From Campylobacter showae (GTDB taxonomy: Bacteria; Campylobacterota; Campylobacteria; Campylobacterales; Campylobacteraceae), in the NCBI RefSeq assembly GCF_900699785.1, contig NZ_LR535679.1, positions 2,046,001 through 2,110,000 of the forward strand: a stretch of DNA of 64,000 nt, given 5' to 3'. Position 1 is the first letter of the stretch; each line of letters starts with the position of its first letter. Positions 26,430 through 36,716 of the stretch are shown in pieces. A model generated the notes under the pieces. That model was not told the DNA's origin and ran no database searches. It saw only the letters and a list, made by a program, of their open reading frames with translations. The position numbers and the translations under genes were made by a program.

Positions 26430-27323
26430 ATGAAAAAAATCGATCTGATAATGAAAAATTTTATCGCAGAGCTTGGCTATGAGCCCGCAAATGCGATGTT
26501 TGCTCGGATAAATTCGGGTAAAAAGCTGCGCTCTAAGCTGCTTTTAAAAATAGCGGGCGAGAGCGAACAGAGTCTCAAAATTTGCGCGATTATCGAGCTT
26601 ATTCACCTAGCTAGCCTGCTTCACGACGACGTGATCGACGATGCCGACACCAGGCGCGGAAGCCCTAGTATAAACGCGAGCTTCGGCACCAAAAACGCCG
26701 TGATGCTGGGCGATATCCTCTACTCGAAGGGCTTTTACGAGCTGTCGAAATTCCCGCACGAGATCGCGGGCGAGATATCGGGCGCGGTTAGCAAGCTAAG
26801 CGTGGGCGAGATGATGGACGTGGATCTCTCGGCTAAATTTAACGAAGATAAATTCGCGTACGAAACGATGATCTACTATAAAACCGCCGTTTTGATCGAG
26901 GCTGCGGCTGCGGTCGGAGCGATGCTAGCCGGACTTGAAGCGCGTAATTTTAAAATTTACGGCAAAAATTTAGGCCTAGCTTTTCAGATAATCGACGACA
27001 TCCTAGACGTCACGCAAGACGCCGCAACGCTCGGAAAGCCCAATTTTAGCGACTTTAAAGAGGGCAAAACGACGCTGCCTTACATTTATCTTTACGAAAG
27101 TTTAAACGAAGCGGACAAAGAGAAGCTAAAAAGCCTGTTTAAAAAAGATCTGAGCGAGGCCGAGCAAGGCTGGGTGAGGGCGAAGATGAACGAAACGGGC
27201 GCGATAAAAAAAAGCATAGAAGCGGCGAAAAATTTAGGCGAGCAGGCGATAAAATCGGTAGAAAAATTTAACGTAGACGGCCTAGAAAGTATCGTAAAAT
27301 CAATGATAGATAGGGAATTTTAA
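26430..27323 (+). CDS. Polyprenyl diphosphate synthase (octaprenyl type)
   Basis: This 297-residue all-helical enzyme has both Asp-rich motifs of trans-isoprenyl synthases: LLHDDVIDDADTRRG (first motif, Asp about 66-70) and FQIIDDILDVT (second). Bulky residues are absent just before the first motif, which suggests a long-chain product for the menaquinone side chain. The stop shares a base with the hemA ATG (27323). With ubiD further on, the neighbourhood feeds respiratory quinone and haem formation. Confidence 0.9.
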   Translation: MKKIDLIMKNFIAELGYEPANAMFARINSGKKLRSKLLLKIAGESEQSLKICAIIELIHLASLLHDDVIDDADTRRGSPSINASFGTKNAVMLGDILYSKGFYELSKFPHEIAGEISGAVSKLSVGEMMDVDLSAKFNEDKFAYETMIYYKTAVLIEAAAAVGAMLAGLEARNFKIYGKNLGLAFQIIDDILDVTQDAATLGKPNFSDFKEGKTTLPYIYLYESLNEADKEKLKSLFKKDLSEAEQGWVRAKMNETGAIKKSIEAAKNLGEQAIKSVEKFNVDGLESIVKSMIDREF

Positions 27324-28615
27324 TGCATTACGCAAGCGTGAGCTTTACGCACAAAAATACCGATATCTCCGTGCGCGAAAAGCTCTCTTTTTCCAACATC
27401 GAGCGCAAGAACGAAATTTTACGTCTCATTAGCTCCAGTCAAAACATCAACGAGTGCATGGTGCTAAGCACCTGCAACCGCGTCGAGATCATCGCTAGCG
27501 TGAAGACGGTCGAAGGCGCTAGTAAGCACATCATCGCCTGCATGTCGCTCATCTGCGGTATCCCTTTTGAGGAGTTGCAAAGCAGAGCCGACATCTACGA
27601 GGATAACGGCGCCGTGCACCACCTCTTTGCAGTTGCTAGTTCGCTAGATAGCCTTGTTATCGGCGAAACGCAGATCGCGGGGCAGCTAAAAGAGGCGTAT
27701 AAATTTGCACGCGCTAACGGCAAATGCGGCGCAAAGCTCGGTAGGGCGATGGAGTTTGCCTTTAAGTGTGCGGCGGAGGTGCGAAATAAAACCGAAATCT
27801 CCAAAAATCCGATCTCCGTTTCAAGCGTCGCGGTGGCTAAAGCAAAGGAAATTTTTGGCACGCTAAACGGCATGGTCGCCGTGATAGTGGGTGCGGGCGA
27901 GATGGCCGAGCTAGCCGCAAAACACCTAATCGCAAGCGGCGCGCGAACTATAATCATTAGCCGAAACAAAGAGCGCGCTAAAAATTTAGCCCTGACGCTG
28001 GGGGATAATAACGAATATGACGCGCTTTCAAACGTAGCGCAGTACATAAATAAATATCAAATAATATTTTCCGCGACCGCCGCACCTCATCCGGTTTTGA
28101 TTGACGCAATGGTGGAGCCAAAGGAGTTTAAGCGTTACTTTTTTGATATAGCCGTGCCGCGCGATATCGCGATCACGGAGAGCGAAAATATCAAAATTTA
28201 CGCCGTGGACGACCTGCAAGAGATCGTAAATAAAAACCTCGCCATGCGCGAAGAGCAAGCTCAGATCGCATACGGTATCGTCGGGCGAAATACGGCGGCG
28301 TTTTTCCAAATGCTGCGCGAGCTAGCCGTCACGCCGCTAATCAAAGGCATCAGAGAACAGGCCAAAGAGTGCGCCCAGAGAGAGCTAGCAAAAGCCCTAA
28401 AAAAGGGCTATCTAAAACATAGCGACAAAGAGGAGGCGTATCGCCTCATACATCAGGTTTTTAGGGCGTTTTTGCACGCACCGACGATAAATTTGAAAAA
28501 CCTCGCGGGCACTGCGGGAAGCGAAGCGCAGCTAAGAGCCGTCGGGAAAATCTTTGACGTCGCGGAGCAAACGCCGCAAGAAGAAAATAACGAATTTGAA
28601 TGGGAGAACGAATGA
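27323..28615 (+). CDS. hemA: Glutamyl-tRNA reductase HemA
   Basis: The 430-residue protein has the catalytic Cys about 51 in LSTCNRVEI, the [14 protein letters not shown] segment, the NADPH-binding [16 protein letters not shown] and a C-terminal dimerisation helix bundle. It reduces glutamyl-tRNA to glutamate semialdehyde, the first committed step of C5 haem synthesis. hemC, a later step, lies two genes on. Its last codons overlap the proS start by four bases. Confidence 0.96.
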   Translation: MHYASVSFTHKNTDISVREKLSFSNIERKNEILRLISSSQNINECMVLSTCNRVEIIASVKTVEGASKHIIACMSLICGIPFEELQSRADIYEDNGAVHHLFAVASSLDSLVIGETQIAGQLKEAYKFARANGKCGAKLGRAMEFAFKCAAEVRNKTEISKNPISVSSVAVAKAKEIFGTLNGMVAVIVGAGEMAELAAKHLIASGARTIIISRNKERAKNLALTLGDNNEYDALSNVAQYINKYQIIFSATAAPHPVLIDAMVEPKEFKRYFFDIAVPRDIAITESENIKIYAVDDLQEIVNKNLAMREEQAQIAYGIVGRNTAAFFQMLRELAVTPLIKGIREQAKECAQRELAKALKKGYLKHSDKEEAYRLIHQVFRAFLHAPTINLKNLAGTAGSEAQLRAVGKIFDVAEQTPQEENNEFEWENE

Positions 28616-30324
28616 AATTTAGCAAACTTTACGCGCCGACGGCAAAAGAAGCACCCAAAGACGCAACTCTGGCAAGTCATAAATTTTTGCTCCGAGCGGG
28701 CTACGCCGAGCAGGTAGGTAGCGGGCTTTACAACTTTTTGCCGCTTGGTAAACGGGTGCTTGAAAACATAACAAATATCATAAAAGAAGAGATGGATGAG
28801 GCCGGCTCGCAAGAAATCCTGATGAGTTTCGTCACGTCTGCGGATCTTTGGCGCGAGAGCGGACGCTTTGACGTCTACGGCAAGGAGCTTTTGCGCTTTA
28901 AAGACCGCAAAGAAAACGACTTCGTTTTAAGCCCGACAAACGAAGAGAGCGTGGTCGCGCTCGTGCGAGGCAAGGTAACGTCCTATAAGCAGCTGCCGTT
29001 AAATTTATATCACATCAATACTAAATTTAGAGATGAAGCAAGGCCGAGATTCGGGCTACTTAGAGGGCGCGAGTTTATAATGAAAGATGCGTATAGCTTT
29101 CACGCAAGCGCCGAGGATCTAGACCGCGAATTTGATCTGATGGAAAAAACTTATAGCAAAATTTTTACTCGCCTCGGATTAAATTTCCGCGCGGTTAGAG
29201 CCGATAGCGGCGCGATAGGCGGCAGCGGAAGTAAAGAGTTTATGGTGTTAGCTAATAGCGGCGAGGACGATATCATCGTCTGCGAAAACTGCGACTATGC
29301 CGCAAACATAGAGGCCGCAACTCGCGCAAAACGAACGACGCAGGCCGAAAGACCGGAGGCTGACGCGGCTAAATTTTTAACGCCCGATGCCAAAACCATC
29401 AAAGACGTGGCGGAGTTTTTTAGAGTCGACGAGTTTTACTGCATAAAAGCGGTGATAAAAAAGGCGATTTTTATCGACGCCAAAGGCGAAAAGAGCGAGA
29501 AAATCGTAGTATTTTTCGTGCGCGGCGAGGACGAACTACAAGAGGTCAAGGCTCAAAACGCATGCGGGGCGCTCGAGCTAGCGGACGCGACCGAGGCCGA
29601 GATCGCGGCGGCCGGGCTTGTGGGCGGATTTTGCGGGCCGGTCGGGCTAAAAGGCGTAGAGTTTTATATCGATAAAGAGCTTGAGGGCGAGTCGCAGATG
29701 ATCTGCGGCGCAAATGAGCGGGATTATCACTTCGTGGGCGTTAGCGTTAGCAGCTTTAACTTTGAGCGCTTCAAGGACCTAACCGCGGTCAAAGCTGGCG
29801 ATAAATGCCCTTGTTGCGGCGGAAATTTAAGCGTTAGCAAAGGTATCGAGGTTGGGCATATATTTAAGCTGGGCACCAAGTACTCAGAGCCGATGGGTGC
29901 GACGTTTTTGGATGAAAACGGCAAGGCAAAACCGTTTATCATGGGATGCTACGGTATCGGCGTTAGCCGCCTGGTCGCCGTCGCCGTCGAGGCTAGCCAC
30001 GATGAAAAAGGCATAATCTGGAACGAAACCCTAGCTCCGTTTAAATTTGAAATCATCGTCTCAAATTTAAAAGACGAAGAGGGCGTTAAATTTGCGCAGG
30101 GGCTTTACGAAGACATACGCGCGGCGGGCGTTTCGGTGCTACTTGACGATAGAAACGAGCGTTTCGGCGTTAAAATGAGCGAATTTGAGCTGATGGGATT
30201 TCCTTATGCCGTGATCGTAGGCAAGGGGCTGGCAGAAGGCACGGTCGAGCTCGTTACGCGTGACGGCCTAGTTAAAGAAACGCTCAAAGCGAGCGAAATT
30301 TTAGCACGCCTAAAGAGCCTATGA
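28612..30324 (+). CDS. proS: Prolyl-tRNA synthetase (bacterial type with INS editing domain)
   Basis: The 570-residue class II synthetase carries motif 2 around [21 protein letters not shown], motif 3 with [12 protein letters not shown], the insertion editing domain (about 225-390) and a C-terminal anticodon-binding domain ([15 protein letters not shown]). The start is taken as ATG 28612, eleven bases after GGGAG, rather than the in-frame ATG 28600 inside the binding site. It overlaps hemA by four bases and fxsA by four bases. Confidence 0.96.
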   Translation: MKFSKLYAPTAKEAPKDATLASHKFLLRAGYAEQVGSGLYNFLPLGKRVLENITNIIKEEMDEAGSQEILMSFVTSADLWRESGRFDVYGKELLRFKDRKENDFVLSPTNEESVVALVRGKVTSYKQLPLNLYHINTKFRDEARPRFGLLRGREFIMKDAYSFHASAEDLDREFDLMEKTYSKIFTRLGLNFRAVRADSGAIGGSGSKEFMVLANSGEDDIIVCENCDYAANIEAATRAKRTTQAERPEADAAKFLTPDAKTIKDVAEFFRVDEFYCIKAVIKKAIFIDAKGEKSEKIVVFFVRGEDELQEVKAQNACGALELADATEAEIAAAGLVGGFCGPVGLKGVEFYIDKELEGESQMICGANERDYHFVGVSVSSFNFERFKDLTAVKAGDKCPCCGGNLSVSKGIEVGHIFKLGTKYSEPMGATFLDENGKAKPFIMGCYGIGVSRLVAVAVEASHDEKGIIWNETLAPFKFEIIVSNLKDEEGVKFAQGLYEDIRAAGVSVLLDDRNERFGVKMSEFELMGFPYAVIVGKGLAEGTVELVTRDGLVKETLKASEILARLKSL

Positions 30325-30758
30325 TAAAGCATTTTTTTACGCCCTACGTCGTTTTGGAGATCGTGGCGGCGTATTTTTTTATCCACGCGTACGGATTTTT
30401 AAATTTAGTCCTTGAGGTCATCGCATCGGCTATTTTGGGGCTGTTTTTTATGTTTCGCGTCGGATTTTTTCAGCTCACGAGCAATATCGCGTTTTTTAAG
30501 CCCGCGGACGTCTTTAGTAGCGTAGGTATGGCGATCGGGGGCTTTTTTATGTTTATCCCGGGGCTTATCACCGACGTTTTGGGCGCGGCGATCATAGCGG
30601 TCGCATTTTTTGCAAATTTAAAAAACGGCGGCGAACGCAAGAGCGGGAGCGAATATTATTACGAAAAATTTGAAAGCGGACGTGACAAGCCGCGTGATGA
30701 CGGCGAGATCATCGACGTCGAAGTCGTAGAAGAAAAGAGGCAAATATGGAAAAACTAA
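30321..30758 (+). CDS. fxsA: FxsA-family membrane protein
   Basis: The 145-residue protein has three or four hydrophobic stretches ([45 protein letters not shown]) with the [12 protein letters not shown] signature of FxsA, then a charged cytoplasmic tail. In E. coli FxsA relieves exclusion of phage T7 by the F plasmid when in excess; its normal role is unknown. It is wedged between proS and hemC with overlaps on both sides. Confidence 0.85.
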   Translation: MIKHFFTPYVVLEIVAAYFFIHAYGFLNLVLEVIASAILGLFFMFRVGFFQLTSNIAFFKPADVFSSVGMAIGGFFMFIPGLITDVLGAAIIAVAFFANLKNGGERKSGSEYYYEKFESGRDKPRDDGEIIDVEVVEEKRQIWKN

Positions 30759-31675
30759 AAATCGCAACGAGAAAAAGCGTGCTAGCGATGTGGCAAAGCG
30801 AGCATATCAGGGATAAAATTTTATTGCGCTACCCAAATCTTGCGGTCGAGCTAACCGGCATGAAAACCAAAGGCGACGTGATACTCGATACGCCGCTAGC
30901 TAAGATCGGCGGCAAGGGGCTTTTTACAAAAGAGCTAGAAGACAGCATGCTAAGCGGCGAAACGCACATCGCCGTTCACAGTCTAAAAGACGTGCCAGTC
31001 GTGTTTCCAGAGGGGCTGGTACTAGCCGCGATCTGCTCGCGCGAGGACGTGAGGGACGCGATGCTAAGCGAAAAATACGCTAAATTTGAGGATCTGCCCC
31101 AGGGCGCGCGCGTGGGCACGACGAGTCTGCGCCGCAAAATGCAGCTTTTAGCGATGCGTCCCGATCTTGAGATAATCTCGCTGCGAGGCAACGTCCAAAC
31201 TCGCCTGCGTAAGCTAAAAGAGGGCGAATTTGACGCGATCATCCTAGCGATGGCGGGCGTAAACCGCTTAAATTTACGCTCCGAAGTCGCGCATATAGTG
31301 CCGTTTGAGCTAGATCAGATGATACCTGCGATGGGGCAGGGCGCGCTTGGTATCGAGGCTAGAGAGGACGCTGAAATTTTAAATTTGATAGAGTTTTTAA
31401 AAGACGAAAAAGCCGTCATAGAAACGACCGTGGAGCGCGATTTCGTCGCGATGCTAGAGGGCGGTTGCCAGGTGCCTATCGGCGTAAATGCGAATTTAAA
31501 CGGCGATAAGATCGAGATACGCGCCGTCGTGGGACTGCCCGACGGTAGCGAGAGCATACGCGAAAGCATCGTCGCGCAAAAAAGCGAATGGAAAAGCGTG
31601 GGCGCCGAGCTTGGACGTATATTTATCGGCAAGGGCGCAAAAGAGCTGCTAAAGCGCGCCGAGGAGATGACATAG
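30746..31675 (+). CDS. hemC: Hydroxymethylbilane synthase HemC
   Basis: The 309-residue enzyme joins four porphobilinogens into hydroxymethylbilane. Visible landmarks are MKTKGD, HSLKDVP, the [11 protein letters not shown] arginine loop, [12 protein letters not shown] and Cys about 241 in [11 protein letters not shown], which holds the dipyrromethane cofactor. It overlaps fxsA by 13 bases. In C. jejuni ubiD follows hemC directly; here a small extra gene intervenes. Confidence 0.96.
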   Translation: MEKLKIATRKSVLAMWQSEHIRDKILLRYPNLAVELTGMKTKGDVILDTPLAKIGGKGLFTKELEDSMLSGETHIAVHSLKDVPVVFPEGLVLAAICSREDVRDAMLSEKYAKFEDLPQGARVGTTSLRRKMQLLAMRPDLEIISLRGNVQTRLRKLKEGEFDAIILAMAGVNRLNLRSEVAHIVPFELDQMIPAMGQGALGIEAREDAEILNLIEFLKDEKAVIETTVERDFVAMLEGGCQVPIGVNANLNGDKIEIRAVVGLPDGSESIRESIVAQKSEWKSVGAELGRIFIGKGAKELLKRAEEMT

Positions 31676-31679
31676 AAGC

Positions 31680-32045
31680 GTGTTTGAGCTAAATTTTAAA
31701 GCAAAAGCCGTAACCGCTACTAAAAATAGCAAAGACAACTACTATATGATCGGTCTTGCAGACGATAAATACGATTACAAAAACTACATAATCTTTCAAA
31801 GACCGATCAAACTCAAAAAAGATGACGATGAAAATGCCGATATAAACGGCCTATACGCGGAGTGTAACGGAGACGTTTGCTATAACGCTTGCAAATGCGT
31901 AACTATCGCTGATAAAACCATAGTTTTTGAAGTGAAGGATAGCGTCATCAGCGCCAATATAGAAGGCGTGCGGCTAAATGAACGCTTTATGAAATACTGC
32001 AAAGAGATATTTGGCGAGCTGCTAAAGCTTAACGTGCCGGAGTAG
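31680..32045 (+). CDS. Imm10-like immunity protein (orphan)
   Basis: This 121-residue soluble protein starts with GTG four bases after the hemC stop. Its pattern (FKAKAVTATKNSKDNYYMIG, then NYIIFQRPIK, NGLYAE and a late helix FMKYCKEIFGELLKL) resembles the Imm10 immunity family of polymorphic-toxin systems, whose members have a short beta-rich core with an I-x-x-Q-R strand. There is no toxin gene beside it. The gene interrupts the hemC-ubiD pair that is adjacent in C. jejuni, so it looks acquired. The family call is by eye. Confidence 0.45.
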   Translation: MFELNFKAKAVTATKNSKDNYYMIGLADDKYDYKNYIIFQRPIKLKKDDDENADINGLYAECNGDVCYNACKCVTIADKTIVFEVKDSVISANIEGVRLNERFMKYCKEIFGELLKLNVPE

Positions 32046-32393
32046 GTTTTAAATTTAATAAATTTGCCGCTATTTTCGGAGCTACGACACCGTCTGGCGC
32101 ATTAACTTAGCAAAACAAAACTGCAATGAAACGCTTTAAAAAGGTATAAGTATCACAGTACGCACGAGTATGACTTTTGGCGGCGTTGCGGCGACTGGGC
32201 GAAAATTTAGCGCTTGCGTGATGAAATTTGTAGTGCTAAACGGCGAGACAGTATCGCAAACTACGCGGCAGCCGAGACGGCGATTGACGCTTTGTCGGTT
32301 ATCGGCGCACGCGATAAATAACGACTCCCCGCTTTGCTTCGCCTTTTTCAGCTATTTTTGGCTAAAATCGCCCAAAAATCAAAAAGGCGACAT
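32046..32393 (+). other. Spacer with a possible gene remnant before ubiD
   Basis: This 348-base gap holds no complete gene. Two short pieces in different frames read like protein: about 32147-32260 (SITVRTSMTFGGVAATGRKF) and about 32226-32320 (SIANYAAAETAIDALSVIG, ending at a TAA). The first loosely recalls the end of FAD-binding subunits of xanthine-dehydrogenase-like enzymes. This may be a decayed fragment. Confidence 0.35.
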
Positions 32394-34202
32394 ATGGACT
32401 ACATCAAGCTTCTAAAAGATAACGGCCTACTGCGCGTCATCGACGAGCTCGCGGATATCGACCTAGAAATCGCGCACGCAAGCTACATCGAGGTTAAGCG
32501 CGAAAACTCGCAGGCGCTGCTTTTTACAAATCCTATCTGCAAAAAAACCGGGCGCAAATTTGCTCCCGTGCTAGCCAATATCTACGGCTCAAAGCGCGCT
32601 TTAGAGCTTATTTTCGGACGAAATCCGGACGAGATCGCGGGCGAGATCGAGCGGCTTTTAAAACCCAAAAAGCCAAAAAGCTTTGGCGAAAAGCTAAATT
32701 TCGCCGCGTATTTGTTTGAGATGAGAAAAATTTTTACCAAACGCCTAAAAACTCGCGGCGAGTGCCAAGAGATCGCGTATTTCGGCGATGCAGCGGATTT
32801 AAATTCGCTTCCTGCGCTAAAAACATGGCCGCTTGACGGCGGGGCCTTTATCACGATGGGGCAGGTCTATACGCAGAGTTTAGACGGCGAGCTGCAAAAC
32901 GTCGGCATGTACCGATTGCAAATTTACGATAAAAATCGCCTCGGCATGCACTGGCAGATACACAAAGACGGCGCGAATTTCTTTAACGAATACAAGCGCG
33001 CGGGCCGCAAGATGCCCGTATCCGTGGCTATCGGCGGAGATCCGCTCTATATCTGGTGCGGTCAGGCGCCGCTGCCAAAGGGCGTGTTTGAGCTGCTACT
33101 TTACGGCTTCATCCGCAAAGAGCCGGCCAAACTCGTAAAGTCGCTAACGAATGAAATTTACGTCCCGCACGACGCAGACTACGTGATCGAGGGTTTCGTG
33201 GATACGGATAAATTTGAGCTTGAAGGGCCGTTTGGCGATCACACAGGCTTTTATACGCCGATCGAGCCGTTTCCCGTTATGGAGGTTACGGCGATTACTA
33301 GCAAGCGCGAGCCGGTATTTCACGCGACCGTAGTCGGCAAGCCGCCGCTTGAGGATAAGTACATGGGCTGGGCGACCGAGCGCATTTTCCTGCCGCTTTT
33401 GCGCACGACGGTACCCGAGCTTCTAGACTACAACATGCCTGAAAACGGTGTCTTTCACAACCTGATTTTGGCTAAAATCAACGCCCTTTATCCCGCGCAC
33501 GCCAAGCAGGCGATGCACGCGTTTTGGGGCGTGGGGCAGATGAGCTTCGTCAAACACGCGGTTTTTGTGGGCGATGATGCGCCGAATTTGAGCGATTATG
33601 ACGCGCTTGCGGAGCATATTTTAAATCGCTTCGGCGATAAAAGCCTGCTAATCAGCGAGGGCGTGTGCGATCAGCTCGATCACGCGAGCCCAAATTCGTG
33701 CTTTGGCGGTAAGCTTGGCATCGACACGACGCAGGATTTTTCGGCGCCTGCGCCAGCACTTTTGGATGACGCCGCGCTGCTGGCTAAATTTAAAGAAATA
33801 GAGCCAAATTTAACGCAGCTAGTGCAGTTTAAAACAAATACCAAAACTCCGATTTGCGTCGTCAAATTTGATAAAAACCGCCTCGTAAAAGAGGTTTTTG
33901 AAGAGCTTTTGGAATTTAAAGAGCACTTTAAACTACTCGTTTTCGTCGGCTGCGAAAACCGCCTAGAAAACCCGTATATGCTGCTTTGGCGCGTGACAAA
34001 TAACATCGACGCTCTGCGCGATATTTACGTGCGTGAGGGTGCTGTTTGCATCGACGCCACCGCAAAAGGCGAGGCCGAGGGCTATACGCGCGGCTGGCCG
34101 CTACAAACCGACTGCGACTGCGACGTCGTGGCTGATCTCGTTAAGCGCGGCATAGTAAAAGACGAACCCGAGCTATTTAATAAATTTGAAATTTTCGGAT
34201 AG
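32394..34202 (+). CDS. ubiD: UbiD-family decarboxylase
   Basis: The 602-residue protein is a prenylated-FMN-dependent decarboxylase. It shows the N-terminal YIKLLKDNGLLRVIDEL, ANIYGSKRALELI, GMYRLQIYDKNRLGMHWQIHKDG, the E-(x)-E catalytic region in EGFVDTDKFELEGPFGDHTGFY, and DQLDHASPNSCFGGKLGIDTT near the end. The ATG at 32394 is chosen over the frame's upstream extension because the family starts there. It probably serves menaquinone synthesis, although Campylobacter also uses the futalosine route, so the substrate is not certain. Confidence 0.92.
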   Translation: MDYIKLLKDNGLLRVIDELADIDLEIAHASYIEVKRENSQALLFTNPICKKTGRKFAPVLANIYGSKRALELIFGRNPDEIAGEIERLLKPKKPKSFGEKLNFAAYLFEMRKIFTKRLKTRGECQEIAYFGDAADLNSLPALKTWPLDGGAFITMGQVYTQSLDGELQNVGMYRLQIYDKNRLGMHWQIHKDGANFFNEYKRAGRKMPVSVAIGGDPLYIWCGQAPLPKGVFELLLYGFIRKEPAKLVKSLTNEIYVPHDADYVIEGFVDTDKFELEGPFGDHTGFYTPIEPFPVMEVTAITSKREPVFHATVVGKPPLEDKYMGWATERIFLPLLRTTVPELLDYNMPENGVFHNLILAKINALYPAHAKQAMHAFWGVGQMSFVKHAVFVGDDAPNLSDYDALAEHILNRFGDKSLLISEGVCDQLDHASPNSCFGGKLGIDTTQDFSAPAPALLDDAALLAKFKEIEPNLTQLVQFKTNTKTPICVVKFDKNRLVKEVFEELLEFKEHFKLLVFVGCENRLENPYMLLWRVTNNIDALRDIYVREGAVCIDATAKGEAEGYTRGWPLQTDCDCDVVADLVKRGIVKDEPELFNKFEIFG

Positions 34203-34211
34203 ATTTTTAAA

Positions 34212-34250
34212 CTCGGCAAATTTAAAAGCGGCTAAATTTGCCGAGCCGCT
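34212..34250 (+). promoter_or_regulatory. Two mutually exclusive hairpins between ubiD and thiL
   Basis: CTCGGCAAATTT (34212-34223) pairs perfectly with AAATTTGCCGAG (34234-34245). AGCGGCT (34227-34233) pairs perfectly with AGCCGCT (34244-34250). The second stem takes its left arm from the loop of the first and overlaps its right arm, so only one can form. There is no clean T run after either. Confidence 0.55.
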
Positions 34251-34305
34251 TAAATAAATTCGTTTTTCAAGCGCCTTTTTAGCCCGAATTTTATAAAATC
34301 GCAAA

Positions 34306-35139
34306 ATGGATAAAGAACGCCTAATAATCGATAAATTTAGCAACTCCTTCATCGGCGACGACGGCGCTGTCGTGGCGCATGAGCGCGGCAAATGGGTGTA
34401 TAGCAAGGATCTTTTTTGCGAGGGGACGCACTTCCTGGCAGGCTGGCTTAGCATGGAGGAGATCGCGCGCAAGGCGATGCTCGTAAATCTCTCCGACGCC
34501 GTCGCGATGAACGCCAAGCCTAAATTTGCGCTTCTGGGACTTGGGCTGCCCAAAAACACGAGCGCGGCGCAGATCTCGGCGCTACGCAAGGGATTTGCCG
34601 ACGTTTGCGACGAGTACGGCGTGACTATCATCGGCGGCGACACGATCGGCAGCGATAAAATTTTACTTAGCGTTACCGTTATCTCGCGGCTTTGCGGTAA
34701 GGCGGTTTTGCGAAGCGGAGCGAAAAAGGGCGATCTGGTTGCTTTTACGGGCGAGCTTGGAGGCAGTCTAAAAGGGCTTAGGACGCTTTTAAACGGCGGA
34801 CGGGTCGCGTCAAATTCTCGTTTTAAAAAGCCTGTTTTAAAGGATAAATTTTTCTACGCCGCAGCAAGCAAAATAAACGCCGCCATGGACGTTTCAGACG
34901 GGCTTGGCGCAGATCTAGCCAAGCTTTGCGCGCAGAGTCGGTGTGGGGCAAAATTTAGCAAACGGCTAAGCAAACTCGAGCTAAATAGCGGCGAAGAATA
35001 CGAGATTTTATTTACGTTTAGTCCGAAAAATCGCGCCAAAATTTTAAGCCTAGCTCGCAAAACACGCACGAAAATCACGATCTTTGCCAAAATCACGAAA
35101 GGAAAATTTAAAAGCAATGCAAGAAACCACCATTTTTAA
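34306..35139 (+). CDS. thiL: Thiamine-monophosphate kinase ThiL
   Basis: The 277-residue PurM-like kinase shows [10 protein letters not shown] at the N-terminus, [34 protein letters not shown] and the late [13 protein letters not shown]. It phosphorylates thiamine monophosphate to the diphosphate, completing the pathway begun by the thiS-thiE genes 27 kb away. It overlaps truD by 23 bases, as in the C. jejuni thiL-truD pair. The protein is a little short at the C-terminus compared with enteric ThiL (about 325). Confidence 0.9.
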   Translation: MDKERLIIDKFSNSFIGDDGAVVAHERGKWVYSKDLFCEGTHFLAGWLSMEEIARKAMLVNLSDAVAMNAKPKFALLGLGLPKNTSAAQISALRKGFADVCDEYGVTIIGGDTIGSDKILLSVTVISRLCGKAVLRSGAKKGDLVAFTGELGGSLKGLRTLLNGGRVASNSRFKKPVLKDKFFYAAASKINAAMDVSDGLGADLAKLCAQSRCGAKFSKRLSKLELNSGEEYEILFTFSPKNRAKILSLARKTRTKITIFAKITKGKFKSNARNHHF

Positions 35140-36241
35140 GCCTCTTTACGCGCTCACTCATGCGCCCATTAACGCGTATTTTAGTAAAAACTCGGACGAT
35201 TTTGTGGTGCGCGAGATCCCGCTTTACGCATTTAGCGGGCAGGGCGAGCACCTGATAATCGAAATTTGCAAAAAAGACATGACGACGCAGGAGGCCTTGC
35301 AAGCGCTTAGCGAAATAAGCGGCGTAAAGATGCGGGATTTTGGCTACGCGGGGCTAAAAGACAAGCAGGGCATGACGACGCAGTTTATCTCGATGCCGCG
35401 TAAATTTGAAGCGGCTCTGGCAAATTTTAGCCACGAAAAGATGAAAATTTTAAGCCTTGCCGCGCATGATAATAAGCTTCGCATCGGGCACCTAAAAGGC
35501 AACAGCTTTTTTATCCGCCTAAAAAAAGTGATGCCGAGCGAAGCGGCAAAGCTGGAACAAGCCGTGCGAAATATTGACGAGGCGGGGTATGCTAACTACT
35601 TTGGCTATCAGCGTTTCGGTAAATACGGCGACAACGCGCAAAGCGGGCTGGAGCTACTAAAATCAGGCACCGTAAACGGCAAAAAGAGCAAAAATCCAAA
35701 GCTAAACGACTTTTTGATCTCGGCATATCAAAGCGATCTTTTTAACCGCTGGCTTAGCAAACGCGTGGAGATTTCGAGGTTTGCGCAGGATTTTAGCCTT
35801 TCTGAGCTAGCTCAAATTTACCCGTATCTTGACGGCGCGATTTTGAAAAATTTAAAATCGCAAAAGAGATTTTTTAAGCTGATAGAGGGCGAAGTTTTGG
35901 GGCACTACCCGCACGGCAAGTGCTTTTTGTGCGAGGATTTGGACGCCGAGGGCGCGCGCTTTGACGCTAGAGATATCACTAGCTGCGGCCTAATCGCGGG
36001 TGCGAAGGCGTATGAGGCGCAGGGCGCAGCTAGGGCAGTAGAGGATCAAATTTTCGCGCAGGTAAATGAATATAAAGCTAAAATGACGGGATCTAGGCGC
36101 TTTGCGTGGTGTTATTTGAATGATGCGAGCTACAAATACAACGAGGAAAAAGCGCACTTTACGATAAATTTTACGCTACAAAAAGGAAGCTACGCGACGG
36201 TGGTGTTAGAAGAAATCTTGCACAAAAATATTTTTGAGTAG
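35117..36241 (+). CDS. truD: tRNA pseudouridine(13) synthase TruD
   Basis: The 374-residue enzyme has [10 protein letters not shown] near the N-terminus, the catalytic Asp about 82 in [28 protein letters not shown] and the inserted TRUD domain. It makes pseudouridine 13 in tRNA-Glu. ATG 35117 is preferred as start over an in-frame TTG at 35084, because homologues begin near the first motif; the best Shine-Dalgarno (AAAGGA) is 13 bases away, so some doubt remains. Confidence 0.93.
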   Translation: MQETTIFKPLYALTHAPINAYFSKNSDDFVVREIPLYAFSGQGEHLIIEICKKDMTTQEALQALSEISGVKMRDFGYAGLKDKQGMTTQFISMPRKFEAALANFSHEKMKILSLAAHDNKLRIGHLKGNSFFIRLKKVMPSEAAKLEQAVRNIDEAGYANYFGYQRFGKYGDNAQSGLELLKSGTVNGKKSKNPKLNDFLISAYQSDLFNRWLSKRVEISRFAQDFSLSELAQIYPYLDGAILKNLKSQKRFFKLIEGEVLGHYPHGKCFLCEDLDAEGARFDARDITSCGLIAGAKAYEAQGAARAVEDQIFAQVNEYKAKMTGSRRFAWCYLNDASYKYNEEKAHFTINFTLQKGSYATVVLEEILHKNIFE

Positions 36242-36716
36242 GGCGGCGGCTTGTCTTGCGAGCGCTTTTAAATGCTTTTTGCTCCGCTTTGCTCGCAACT
36301 GCAAGCAGAGCGTAAATTTCGCCATATGACAGACTATATGTCTAGTTTTGGGACGAAATTTACTTCACTTCGCCTTGATTTTTTAGTTCAAATTTGAAGT
36401 CAAATTTTATAAATTTCTACTTTAAATTTTGGCGACTACAGTAGAGCATTAAATTTGACTAGATGAGCCGCTTGCCTTGTTTTTGTCAAATTTAAACTCT
36501 ATCGCCAGCTTGCCTCATACCTCGCGCTCGTATTATTAAAGCTACAAATTTACGGTTATTTTTATTAAATTTGATTGTTTTAAAATCAAAGTATCTAAAA
36601 GTAACATTAACTAAAAGAACTAAATATTATTCATTATCTTAATCTGCTTTTTACTCATTCCTAAGCTTCGCGACTGTATATTACCTATGTATTTACTTTA
36701 TTTTTAAGGAGGCTTT
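36242..36716. other. AT-rich spacer with an inverted repeat, after truD
   Basis: This 475-base stretch has no supported gene. An imperfect stem (GCTTGTC+TTGCGAGC, 36249-36263, with GCTCGCAA+CTGCAAGC, 36291-36306) begins eight bases after the truD stop but lacks a T run. The rest is AAATTT-rich. Close to the next gene are TATATT (about 36677) and a strong AAGGAGG (36706-36712). Confidence 0.5.

Noticed and set aside
32170..32415. 81-codon + strand frame before ubiD
   Set aside because: It overlaps the ubiD start, has no ribosome binding site and looks like part of a decayed fragment.
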